This document shows, piece by piece, positions 53,015-60,941 of a stretch of 64,000 bases of DNA; within the stretch, counting starts at the first letter, position 1, and each line of letters opens with the position of its first letter. This stretch comes from CAVOHU01 sp963817885 (GTDB lineage Bacteria > Acidobacteriota > Vicinamibacteria > Vicinamibacterales > JAKQTR01), in contig CAWFQE010000007.1 in NCBI GenBank assembly GCA_963817885.1, positions 186,001 through 250,000 of the forward strand. The letters run 5' to 3'. The position numbers and the translations under genes are program-made. The notes beneath the pieces are model-generated. The model ran no database searches. It saw nothing but the letters and a program-made list of their open reading frames with translations, and had not been told where the DNA came from.

Positions 53015-54813
53015 CGGGGATCGGCGTGTCGGGCGGGCTGGCGTCGGGACCGGCGGCGGTGCTGACGCTGCACCCCCTTGCGCTGCGGTACACGGTCGCG
53101 CCGGACCGCGTCGGACGTGAAGGCGCGCGTCTCAAGGCTGCACGCGAGGCCTCGCGGCGCCAGCTGCGCGATATCCGGTCCCGCGTCATGCGCAGTGGAG
53201 GCGATGAGCTCGGACACCTGTTCGAAGTCCAGATCCTGATGCTCGACGATCCGTTGATCGTGCCGAGGGCCGCCGCCATCATCGCCGCGGATCACGTCAA
53301 CGCCGAGTGGGCGGTGCAGCGGGCCTTCGACGAGATCGTGTCCGTGTTCCGCGACGTGGAGGACCCGTACCTCCGCGAGCGGCGCGGAGACGTCGCCGAC
53401 CTGGTCGGCCGCCTGAGCCTGAACCTCAGGCCCGGGCGGGTCGAGGCACGCGACCTTCTGGCCGATCTGGATCAGCCGTGCGTGCTGGTCGCCGACGACC
53501 TCGCCCCATCGGTGGCCGGCCAGCTCGATCGGAGGCGCGTGCTCGCGCTGGTCGTCGGCGCCGGCAGCCGCACGTATCACACCTCGATCATCGCCCGCTC
53601 TCTGAAGATCCCGGCGGTCGTGGGCCTCGGGACCGTCACCGCGAGAATCACGCCCGGCGCCAGGATCGTGGTGGATGGAACGACCGGCGAGGTCGTGATC
53701 GATCCGACCGATGACACGCTGCGCGACCTGAAGACACGATCCGCAGGGCGGACCTCAGTGAGCCCTCCGCCGCCCGACGACCAGGGCTCCCCGGTGACCA
53801 CCCTGGACGGAGTGCGGATCCAGGTGGAAGCCAACGTCGAGCTGGCGGACGATCTCGAGTTCGCCCGGGCACAGGGCGCGTCGGGCGTGGGCCTGTTCCG
53901 ATCGGAGTTCCTGCTCGGCGGCCAGCCCGTCCAGGAGTTCGGCGAAGACGCCCAGTATGCCGCCTACCGCGAGATCCTCGAGCGGATGGCCCCGCTTCCC
54001 GTGACCATCCGCACCTTCGACCTCGATGAGGTTCAGGCGTCCGGATCGGGTGACGGACCCGGGACGGCGATGGCCGGCATCGACGGCGGCCTGTCGCGAG
54101 GCCCGCTCGGCCTGCGGGGCATTCGATTGAGCCTGAGCCAGTCGGACGTCTTCAAGGTGCAGCTGAGGGCGCTCGGCCGCGCGGCGAGGCACGGCCGCCT
54201 GCGGATCCTGTTCCCGTTCGTGACCTCGGTCGATGAGCTGCGCAACGCCCGATCGATGCTTCGCGCGGTCCTCGACGAGATTCGCGAACCCGGATCGGAG
54301 ATGCCGGCCGTTCCGGTCGGCATCATGATCGAGGTACCGTCAGCGGCTCTCACCGTCGATGTGCTCGCTGACGAGGCCGATTTCTTCAGCATCGGCACCA
54401 ACGATCTGATCCAGTACCGCCTGGCGGTGGACCGGACCGATATCCGCGTCGCGGGCTCGTACGAGCCGATGCACCCGGCGATCCTCCGCGTGATCCGGCA
54501 CGTCGCACGGACTGCGGACCGGCGTGGACGCCCGGTCTCGGTCTGCGGCGAGATGGCCTCCGATCCGCTCGCGCTGCTGCTGCTGCTCGGACTCGGCGTG
54601 AAGGAGTTCAGCATGTACCCGGCGGCGATTCCCAGGGCCCGTCAGCTGATGCGGACGGTGCGCGTCGCCGAGCTGAGGGAGGCCGCGGCCGAGGCGCTTC
54701 GGCTTCGGACCACGCGGGAGGTCGAGGCCTTCGTGAGCCGGACACTGAGCCGGTCCCTGCTAGTGCCCGACGCGGCGGCCGCCGCGCCGGACTTGCCAAG
54801 GAGAGAATCGTGA
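53002..54813 (+). CDS. ptsI: PTS enzyme I (phosphoenolpyruvate-protein phosphotransferase)
   Basis: A 603-aa enzyme I with a GTG start. Phospho-His193 lies in 'GAGSRTYHTSIIARSLKIPAVVG', where Tyr replaces the usual Ser before the His. The PEP-binding barrel has 'VGLFRSEFLLGG', 'GIRLSLSQSDVFKVQLRAL', 'DFFSIGTNDLIQYRLAVDR' and the catalytic 'VSVCGEMASDP' Cys. Full length. It passes phosphate from PEP to HPr. There is no GAF domain as in PtsP. It overlaps ptsH and is followed, via an overlap of 4 bases, by a cupin gene. Confidence 0.95.
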   Translation: MERLTGIGVSGGLASGPAAVLTLHPLALRYTVAPDRVGREGARLKAAREASRRQLRDIRSRVMRSGGDELGHLFEVQILMLDDPLIVPRAAAIIAADHVNAEWAVQRAFDEIVSVFRDVEDPYLRERRGDVADLVGRLSLNLRPGRVEARDLLADLDQPCVLVADDLAPSVAGQLDRRRVLALVVGAGSRTYHTSIIARSLKIPAVVGLGTVTARITPGARIVVDGTTGEVVIDPTDDTLRDLKTRSAGRTSVSPPPPDDQGSPVTTLDGVRIQVEANVELADDLEFARAQGASGVGLFRSEFLLGGQPVQEFGEDAQYAAYREILERMAPLPVTIRTFDLDEVQASGSGDGPGTAMAGIDGGLSRGPLGLRGIRLSLSQSDVFKVQLRALGRAARHGRLRILFPFVTSVDELRNARSMLRAVLDEIREPGSEMPAVPVGIMIEVPSAALTVDVLADEADFFSIGTNDLIQYRLAVDRTDIRVAGSYEPMHPAILRVIRHVARTADRRGRPVSVCGEMASDPLALLLLLGLGVKEFSMYPAAIPRARQLMRTVRVAELREAAAEALRLRTTREVEAFVSRTLSRSLLVPDAAAAAPDLPRRES

Positions 54814-55178
54814 GCGTCGATGCCAACGCGGGCGTGCTGCGTGTCGAAAAACCCTGGGGCTACGAACTCTGGTGGGCCCGGACGGACAAATATGTCGGGA
54901 AGGTGATCCACGTGACGGCAGGCCACGCCCTGAGCCTGCAGTACCACAACCAGAAGGTCGAGACGATCCTGCTGTACTCCGGCAAGCTTCTCTTCGAAAT
55001 CCAGGAAGGGGAGCGGCTGGTCGGCCGCGAGATGCTCCCGGGCGAGAAGATCCACGTCCCGTGCGGCACCATCCACCGCATGACGGCGTTGGAGGACTCG
55101 GACCTCTTCGAGGTGTCGACGCCTGAGGTCGACGACGTCGTCAGGCTCGAGGATCGGTACGGCCGCGAGTCACGGTAG
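54810..55178 (+). CDS. Cupin, mannose-6-phosphate isomerase-like
   Basis: A 122-aa single cupin. 'KPWGYELWWARTDKYVGKVIHV', 'SLQYHNQKVETILLYSGK' and 'PGEKIHVPCGTIHRMTALEDSDLFEVSTPE' are the pattern of type II phosphomannose isomerase/mannose-6-phosphate cupins, with metal-binding His and Glu. GTG start with an AAGGAGA ribosome site. It lies at the end of the PTS operon and may act on a sugar phosphate or nucleotide sugar, but a standalone cupin of this size cannot be assigned a substrate by eye. Confidence 0.82.
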   Translation: MSVDANAGVLRVEKPWGYELWWARTDKYVGKVIHVTAGHALSLQYHNQKVETILLYSGKLLFEIQEGERLVGREMLPGEKIHVPCGTIHRMTALEDSDLFEVSTPEVDDVVRLEDRYGRESR

Positions 55179-55233
55179 GGGAGGCCTTACGCCCGCCCGT
55201 CTCGCTGAGGGTGGATGGGCCGGTGAATCGCGG

Positions 55234-55254
55234 GGGCGGGCTCTGCGCCCGCCC
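55234..55254. terminator. Hairpin between convergent cupin and ssb genes
   Basis: GGGCGGGC, a five-base loop and GCCCGCCC make a perfect 8-bp stem. It is surrounded by repeated GCCCGCCCGT motifs (55191-55276). There is no T-run on either side; probably a bidirectional stop or pause. Confidence 0.4.
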
Positions 55255-55281
55255 GTCCGGCCTTGTGCCCGCCCGTTCGGG

Positions 55282-55734
55282 CTAGAACGGAATGTCGTCG
55301 TCGGTGACTTCAGGCTCCTGGCCCAGCTCGTCGGAAGGTGCGGCGTCGCGTTCGGACGCCGCCGCCGCTGCGGGCCGCGCGGATCCGCCGCCCCCGGCAC
55401 CGCCTGCGCTCCCGAGCAGCTGGACGCGGTCAGCCGAGACTTCCGGCGTGTACCGCTTGTCGCCCTCGCGGCCGTTCCAGCGCTGGATCGACAGGCGGCC
55501 TTCCACGTAGACCTGCTTGCCCTTGACCAGGTAGTTCTTCAGCGTCTCCGCCTGCTTGCCCCAGATCTTCACGCGGTACCACTCGGTGACGGGCCTCCCC
55601 GTCGTCTCGTCTTTCACGAAGGGATCGTCGATCGCAATGCTCACCGTCGCCACCGGCTTGCCGGCCGGGGTGTAGCGCAGCTCCGCGTCGCGGCCGAGAT
55701 TGCCGACGAGAATGATCTTGTTGAAACTCGCCAT
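55282..55734 (-). CDS. ssb: Single-stranded DNA-binding protein
   Basis: A 150-aa SSB with the OB-fold start 'MASFNKIILVGNLGRDAELRYT', 'EWYRVKIWGKQAETLKNYLVKGKQVYVEGRLS', a Gly/Ala-rich linker and the acidic tip DDDIPF that docks partner proteins. The ATG at 55734 was selected over an upstream in-frame start at 55761. It is 125 bases after the tol-pal operon end on the same strand. Confidence 0.96.
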   Translation of the reverse strand: MASFNKIILVGNLGRDAELRYTPAGKPVATVSIAIDDPFVKDETTGRPVTEWYRVKIWGKQAETLKNYLVKGKQVYVEGRLSIQRWNGREGDKRYTPEVSADRVQLLGSAGGAGGGGSARPAAAAASERDAAPSDELGQEPEVTDDDIPF

Positions 55735-55859
55735 GTCGCGTTCCTTTCGTGGTCCGAGCACTTCCGCCCCGGGAGATGCCCGGAGCGGGGCAGCAGATGT
55801 CAGGTCGGGGTCGACGCGCGGGACGGCGCGACATACCGGCCTTCTGTGTGGGGTCGGGG

Positions 55860-56699
55860 CTAGCGCCCGATCCGGTTCAGTCTATCCAGGGCCTGCCTGG
55901 CCAGCCGGCCCGCGTCGCTGTCCGGAAAGTTCTTCGTCACGTATTCGAACGACTCCCTCGCCTGGGGGACCTGGCCAAGGGAATTCAGCGCGAGCCCGCG
56001 TTTGTAGTACGCGTCAGGCAGCGTGTTGCTGGTCGGGTAGTTGGCGATGAGCCGGTCGTAGGCGGCGACGGCTTCCTTGAACTGCCCGGCGCTGTAGTAG
56101 GTTTCTCCGATGTAGAACTGCGCGTCGTCGGCGACGTCGGACTTCGGGAACGTCTTCATGTAGGACTCGAAGCCCTGGATCGCCAGCGTCCACTGGCCGG
56201 CGTAGTAGTCGGCCCTTGCCTGGTCGAACAGCCGCTGTGGCGAGACTCCCGGGTTCAGCGGCTGCGCCGGCGCCGGCGAGGGGAGCATGCCCGGGGCGGC
56301 GGTCGCGTCGGGCGTGCCTGGAGCGGCCGGGCTGGCGGGCGAGGGAACCGTCACGCGAATCGCCTCGACCTCCTGCGACAGCGAGGTCAGCCGCACGTTG
56401 GTTTCGTCCACCTTCTCGCGCACGACGCGCAGATCGCTGCTGAGCGTGTCGAGCACCAGGCGCTGGTCAGCGACGGCCTTGCGGCTGACGCCGGCCTGGT
56501 CGTCGAGTTTCGCGGACACCGCCCGCAGCGTGTCGAGCAGCGTCGTCAGCTGGAGCTGCAACTGCTGATTCTGCTCCTGCAGCATGCGGATGTCCGCCAT
56601 CATCTGCCGGTGTTCCTTGTCCGCGGCTGCCATCGGCGCGGATGCCGAGACGGCCATCACCAGGGCCACCATGCCAATCGCGCTCGCTCTTCGCACCAT
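55860..56699 (-). CDS. cpoB: Tol-Pal accessory protein CpoB/YbgF
   Basis: A 279-aa periplasmic protein with an N-terminal signal (about 1-26), a trimerising coiled coil with many Gln/Leu residues ('LQEQNQQLQLQLTTLLDTL'), a Pro/Ala linker, then three TPR units ('FDQARADYYAGQWTLAIQGFESYMKTFP', 'ADDAQFYIGETYYSAGQFKEAVAAYDRLIANYP', 'AYYKRGLALNSLGQVPQARESFEYVTKNFP'). This is the CpoB/YbgF layout. It is the sixth gene of the tolQ-R-A-B-pal-cpoB run, 39 bases after pal. Confidence 0.93.
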   Translation of the reverse strand: MVRRASAIGMVALVMAVSASAPMAAADKEHRQMMADIRMLQEQNQQLQLQLTTLLDTLRAVSAKLDDQAGVSRKAVADQRLVLDTLSSDLRVVREKVDETNVRLTSLSQEVEAIRVTVPSPASPAAPGTPDATAAPGMLPSPAPAQPLNPGVSPQRLFDQARADYYAGQWTLAIQGFESYMKTFPKSDVADDAQFYIGETYYSAGQFKEAVAAYDRLIANYPTSNTLPDAYYKRGLALNSLGQVPQARESFEYVTKNFPDSDAGRLARQALDRLNRIGR

Positions 56700-56738
56700 A
56701 GGTCATCAACCCGATTGAAAAACCGTTGACCGTCCCCG

Positions 56739-57347
56739 TTACTTGGCCGTCAGCACGAAGTGCGCGCGACGGTTCTTGGCCCATGCGGCTTCGTTGTTGC
56801 CGGGGTCGAACGGGAATTCCTTGCCATAGCTCACCGTGCGCAGCCTGGCCGGCGCGATGGAGAGTGAAACCAGGTAGGCCTGCGCGGCGACCGCCCGGCG
56901 TTCACCGAGCGCGAGGTTGTACTCGGCCGTGCCGCGCTCGTCGCAATGACCCTCGATGGTGACCACCCAGGTCGGGTATTTCTTGAGGACGGCCGCGTCG
57001 GCGTCCAGCGCCGCGCGCGCCTCGGCCGACAGCTCGGCGCTGTCGAAGAGGAAAAACGCCGGGCGCAGGGGCGACTCGCGATTCACGTCATCGATCGAGC
57101 GGGCCGCCAGCGGGTCGTCGGTGACCGTCAGATCGGGCCGGGCCGGCACGTCGGCCGCACCCGGCGTCGGCGCCGGTGCGGGCGGGGGAGCCGGGGTCAC
57201 CGGCACCTGGTCGGGGACGGCGACCGTCGTGGGAGGCGAGATGGGCCTCGCAACCGGCGGCTTCTTGGACGCACACCCGGCGATCGTGACTGCCAGCGCC
57301 GCGGTGACAGCGAACCACCCCATCCGCATGATTGCTCGGCTCCTCAT
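56739..57347 (-). CDS. pal: Peptidoglycan-associated lipoprotein Pal
   Basis: A 202-aa lipoprotein with lipobox IAGC, a Pro/Ala linker, and an OmpA-type peptidoglycan-binding domain (about 95-202): 'AFFLFDSAELSAEARAALDADAAVLKKYP', 'TIEGHCDERGTAEYNLALGERRAVAAQAYL', 'RNRRAHFVLTAK' (Asp and Arg that grip diaminopimelate). An in-frame start at 57329 (MRMGW) would also retain the signal. TolB-Pal binding is expected from the neighbours. It lies 19 bases from tolB. Confidence 0.94.
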   Translation of the reverse strand: MRSRAIMRMGWFAVTAALAVTIAGCASKKPPVARPISPPTTVAVPDQVPVTPAPPPAPAPTPGAADVPARPDLTVTDDPLAARSIDDVNRESPLRPAFFLFDSAELSAEARAALDADAAVLKKYPTWVVTIEGHCDERGTAEYNLALGERRAVAAQAYLVSLSIAPARLRTVSYGKEFPFDPGNNEAAWAKNRRAHFVLTAK

Positions 57348-57365
57348 CGTCGTTCTCCTGACCTC

Positions 57366-58766
57366 TTACCTGGACCAGTCCGGCGTGTAGTTGTTCCCGA
57401 TCCGCGTGATCTGCCTGACGTCCTGGCCGTCCCGGCCGACGACGAAGACCTGGGTCTTCCCGCTTCGTGTCGAGGTGAAGGCCAGGTGCCGGCCGTTCGG
57501 GGCGTACGCCGGGCTCTCGTTGCTGCCTTCCCCGAACGTGACCTGGCGCCGCTCGCCGGTGGCCAGGTCATAGATCTTGATATCGTAGCCCGGCCCGGTC
57601 CGCGAGCAATAGGCAATCTCGTTGAACGGCGCCGGCGACCACGTCGGCCGGTCACAGTACGACTCGGACGTGATCTTGAGCGGGTTCAGGCCGTCGGCAT
57701 CGATGATGTAAATCTGCGGCGACCCCGAGCGATCCGACGTGAAGGCGATCTGCGTGCCGCTCGGCGACCAGGTCGGCGTCGTGTCGATGGCGGGGTTTCT
57801 CGTCAGGCGGCGCACGTTCGAACCGTCGCGGTTCATCACGTAGAGCTCGGCGTTGCCGTCGCGGTTGGACGTGAAGCAGATGCGGGTGCCGTCGGGCGAC
57901 CAGGCCGGAAGCCAGTTCTGGAATTTTCCGCCCGTCGGGTTCTCGAGCGTGCCCTGGTAGATGAGCGACACGAAGATGTCGGGGTAGTCCCGGCGGAACG
58001 AGGTGTAGGCGATGGCCCGGCCATCGGGCGACCAGCTCGGCGTCATGTTGAGCTTGCGGGTCACGGTGACACGCCGCTGATTCGCGCCGTCGTAGTCCGA
58101 GACGTAGATCTCCTTGGCCTCCCGGCTCTCGACCGTTCCGCTGACGCGCTCCAGGTCGCGGTCCGAGGCGAAGGCCAGCTTGGTCCGCGCCACCCCGCGC
58201 AACGCCCGCTGCTGCAGGTGGATGTCGTCGGCAGCCGAATGGGCATACGCGCGGGGATTGGCCGTGGTCCCGGTGTACTCGCGGGCCATGACCGAACGGC
58301 CGGTCTTGACGTCGAACAGCCGGAGCTCGACGCGGAACGTCGTCGCGGACGCTTTCTCGACCGTCCCCAGGACCAGGCCGTCGGCCCCGAGCTCGCGCCA
58401 GCGGTCGAAGGGGATGTCCGCGAACGAGGCCGCGACGGGAATCGTCTTGTAGGTGTCGCGCGGGATCATGTAGAACTCGCGCTCGAATGCGAGGTCGTCC
58501 CACAACACGGTTCCGATGGTCCTGGCAGCCTCGACCACGTCCGGGTCGCTCGATCGCGCCAGGAAATCGGGCACCGCGTAGCGCGGACGCGCGCCGGCTT
58601 CGCCCGAGAGGCTGAGGATGATCTCCGACTGCTGCTGTGGCTGCGGCTTCTGTGGCGGCTGCTGGCGCAGTGGATCGCGGGCGGGGGTTCGCGTCGACCC
58701 CGCCGCAACCAGCACCCCAAGAGCCAGCACGCCGCCCGCGATGAGGACGCGATCGCGTATCGTCAC
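57366..58766 (-). CDS. tolB: Tol-Pal periplasmic beta-propeller TolB
   Basis: A 466-aa TolB with a signal anchor (about 7-24), N-terminal TolB_N domain (about 50-190, 'DPDVVEAARTIGTVLWDDLAFEREFYMIPRD' and 'LGADGLVLGTVEKASATTFRVELRLFDV'), and a six-bladed PD40 propeller with repeated 'SWSPDGRAIAYTS'-type blades. It binds Pal at the peptidoglycan. The ATG overlaps the tolA stop (ATGA), so they are coupled. Confidence 0.95.
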   Translation of the reverse strand: MTIRDRVLIAGGVLALGVLVAAGSTRTPARDPLRQQPPQKPQPQQQSEIILSLSGEAGARPRYAVPDFLARSSDPDVVEAARTIGTVLWDDLAFEREFYMIPRDTYKTIPVAASFADIPFDRWRELGADGLVLGTVEKASATTFRVELRLFDVKTGRSVMAREYTGTTANPRAYAHSAADDIHLQQRALRGVARTKLAFASDRDLERVSGTVESREAKEIYVSDYDGANQRRVTVTRKLNMTPSWSPDGRAIAYTSFRRDYPDIFVSLIYQGTLENPTGGKFQNWLPAWSPDGTRICFTSNRDGNAELYVMNRDGSNVRRLTRNPAIDTTPTWSPSGTQIAFTSDRSGSPQIYIIDADGLNPLKITSESYCDRPTWSPAPFNEIAYCSRTGPGYDIKIYDLATGERRQVTFGEGSNESPAYAPNGRHLAFTSTRSGKTQVFVVGRDGQDVRQITRIGNNYTPDWSR

Positions 58767-59551
58767 CTGTGATACTCGAATCGGAGGTGAATGGTCAGCT
58801 GGTTGTCTGGAAACGCCGCGGGCAACGGTTGCACCCGCTGCGTCATGAAGAGCGCGCGCTGGGCCGTCAGGTCGAGCGGGGCGTAGCCGCTCGACTGCTC
58901 GAGTTCGATGGCGGTGATCCGGCCGTCACGCAGAATCTGGAACTTCAGGAGCGTCACGCCCGCGATCCCCTGCCGGGCGTTCCAGTTCCGCTGGACGATC
59001 TGGAGCATGCTGTCGAGATAGTCCGGGCAGCAGAAATTGGAGATCTCCAGGTACCCGCCGGCGCCGCCCATGCCGCCGGTCGAGAGCCCGCCGAAGCCCA
59101 TCCCGCGCGCGGGATTGTCGGCCGCGGTGGCCTCTGCGCCGAACGGCACCCGCTCGCGCGGCGCGGGCCGCTCGGATTTCTCTGCGGGTTCGATCGTCGC
59201 GGCCGCCTGCTTGCGCGCCGGCTTCGCGGTCGGCGTCGGCAGCACCATGGCTGGCGTCCGCGGCTCGGCCCTGACCGGCGCCGGCCGCTTCGATTCCATC
59301 AGCGGCGCCGGCTGGGTGCTCGCCGGCCGCCCCTCGAGCGTCATGCCTCCGGCGCGCGGGCCGGGAGCGCTGCCGAGGCTGATCGTCATGACCGTGCGCT
59401 CGTCCTGGCCATGCCGCGCCCCCCAGATGGCGGGCACCGCCACCAGGGCGCCGAACAGCACGACGTGCGCCAGGGTCGACACCGTCAGCATTCGCGGCAG
59501 TCCTCGTGCCGACTGTGACCGCTCGACCAGCACCGCGGTGACCGCATCCAC
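58763..59551 (-). CDS. tolA: TolA/TonB-type energy-transducing protein
   Basis: A 262-aa protein: short cytoplasmic stretch, one transmembrane helix (about 22-45), a Pro/Ala/Lys-rich periplasmic linker, then a TonB/TolA C-terminal domain (about 170-262) with 'DSMLQIVQRNWNARQGIAGVTLLKFQILRDGRITAIELEQSSGYAPLDLTAQRAL'. The long helical domain II of E. coli TolA is absent, a TonB-like short form. 'FCCPDY' contributes two adjacent cysteines. By position between tolR and tolB it is the functional TolA. Confidence 0.88.
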   Translation of the reverse strand: MDAVTAVLVERSQSARGLPRMLTVSTLAHVVLFGALVAVPAIWGARHGQDERTVMTISLGSAPGPRAGGMTLEGRPASTQPAPLMESKRPAPVRAEPRTPAMVLPTPTAKPARKQAAATIEPAEKSERPAPRERVPFGAEATAADNPARGMGFGGLSTGGMGGAGGYLEISNFCCPDYLDSMLQIVQRNWNARQGIAGVTLLKFQILRDGRITAIELEQSSGYAPLDLTAQRALFMTQRVQPLPAAFPDNQLTIHLRFEYHR

Positions 59552-59554
59552 CGT

Positions 59555-60016
59555 TCAGCGCTCCTCCGGGAGCCGGGAAACGATGCCGACCTTCTCGACA
59601 CCGGCGTCCTTGAGCCTGTCCATGACTTCGATCACTTCCTGCAGCGTCACGCCGCCGTCGCCCCGCAGGAACACCTCGCGATCCGCGCGTCCCTGGAGGG
59701 CCTGCCGCATCCGCTCGTCGAGCACGTCGAGACGCACGGGCTCGTCGCCGATCCGCACGATGTGGTTCTGCCGGTAGGCCAGGGGCACGGTGACGAAGAT
59801 GCGTTCGGCGACGATCTGCTCCGCGCGCCGCGCGACCGGCAGGTTGACCTCGACGCCCCGCTGGAGCATCGGCGCCGTCACCATGAAGATGATGAGCAGC
59901 ACCAGCATGACGTCCACCAGGGGGACGACGTTGATCTCGGCGAGCGAACTCGACACGCGGCGGGTTCGCATGCCCCGGCCCGTCTGGGCTTCGTCGGTGC
60001 TGGTGACCTTCGGCAT
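59555..60016 (-). CDS. tolR: TolR/ExbD-type proton channel subunit
   Basis: A 153-aa protein with one transmembrane helix containing the channel Asp in 'LVDVMLVLLIIFMVTAPM', and a periplasmic domain ('GVEVNLPVARRAEQI', 'VFLRGDGGVTLQEVIEVMDRLKDAGVEKVGIVS'). It is encoded between tolQ and tolA with 28 and 3 bases. It couples proton flow with TolQ to TolA. Confidence 0.95.
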   Translation of the reverse strand: MPKVTSTDEAQTGRGMRTRRVSSSLAEINVVPLVDVMLVLLIIFMVTAPMLQRGVEVNLPVARRAEQIVAERIFVTVPLAYRQNHIVRIGDEPVRLDVLDERMRQALQGRADREVFLRGDGGVTLQEVIEVMDRLKDAGVEKVGIVSRLPEER

Positions 60017-60044
60017 GGCGCAACGGGACTGATGCAGCGGACTT

Positions 60045-60803
60045 CTAGGTGAAGTTCCGCTCCGCGATATTGAGGAACTCGAGCGAGAAGTCGTCCATCT
60101 CGGACGTCATCCGCTTCACTTGAGCCGTGAAATGATTGTAGAAGTACACGGCCGGGATCGCGGCGAACAGCCCGGCGGCCGTGGCGATGAGCGCTTCGGC
60201 GATGCCGGGCGCCACCACTCCCAGGTTGGTCGACCCGACGCTGGCGATCCGCTGGAACGAGGTCATGATGCCCCAGACCGTGCCGAACAACCCGATGAAC
60301 GGTGTGATGCTCGCCGTGGTGGCCAGCAGCGACATCCGGCGCTCGAGCTTGGCGACCTCCACCGTCGACGCGCGGAGCAGCGCCCGGTCCACCGCAGGCA
60401 GGCTCTTGAGAGTTGGACGAGCCGCCGCGCCGGTTGGATTGGCGGCGCCGGCGGCCGCCAGCTTGAGCTGGGTGTTGAGCTCGGCGTAGCCGGCCTGGAA
60501 AATCCCGACAAGCGGGCTGTCGTCGAACGTACGGCAGACGGCTTGCACTTCCGAGAACTTCGTGCTGCGCCTGAAGATGTCGAGGAATCGCGTGGTGTGC
60601 CGATCGGCGCGATGCAACGACCACAGCTTGTGGAACACGATAGCCCACGAGGCTATCGAGAAGACCGCAAGGACGACGAGCACGACCTTGGCAACCGGTC
60701 CGGACCGCAGGACCAGGGCCAGGACCTCGTTGCCAGGCGGCGGGTATGCTCCATTGGTACCCTGCACCTGCAGCGCAAGAACCAGCCACCCGAGCGTGTG
60801 CAA
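60045..60803 (-). CDS. tolQ: TolQ/ExbB-type proton channel protein
   Basis: A 252-aa protein with three transmembrane segments ('VVLVVLAVFSIASWAIVFHKLW', 'SLLATTASITPFIGLFGTVWGIM', and 'IAEALIATAAGLFAAIPAVYFYNHF') matching MotA/TolQ/ExbB. I place the start at TTG 60803 because GGAGG lies five bases before it and the leader is then normal. An in-frame GTG at 60869 would extend the protein by 22 residues without a good ribosome site. First gene of the tol-pal operon; the divergent recN begins about 140 bases away. Confidence 0.9.
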   Translation of the reverse strand: MHTLGWLVLALQVQGTNGAYPPPGNEVLALVLRSGPVAKVVLVVLAVFSIASWAIVFHKLWSLHRADRHTTRFLDIFRRSTKFSEVQAVCRTFDDSPLVGIFQAGYAELNTQLKLAAAGAANPTGAAARPTLKSLPAVDRALLRASTVEVAKLERRMSLLATTASITPFIGLFGTVWGIMTSFQRIASVGSTNLGVVAPGIAEALIATAAGLFAAIPAVYFYNHFTAQVKRMTSEMDDFSLEFLNIAERNFT

Positions 60804-60941
60804 GTATGCCTCCGGGACATATGAACTCGCCGTAAAGTCCGCACATGCAGAATCACCACAGCGTACCACGCGCCCAGAATCCTGTCAAACCCGTGATATG
60901 ATGGAAGTTCTGCCGATCAACGTCGCCCCCTGGACCGACTC

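Noticed and set aside
55191..55276. Possible CRISPR-like or short direct repeats around GCCCGCCCGT near ssb
   Set aside because: Only three to four short, irregularly spaced GC-rich motifs; no uniform repeat-spacer structure and no cas genes. Treated as terminator-like.
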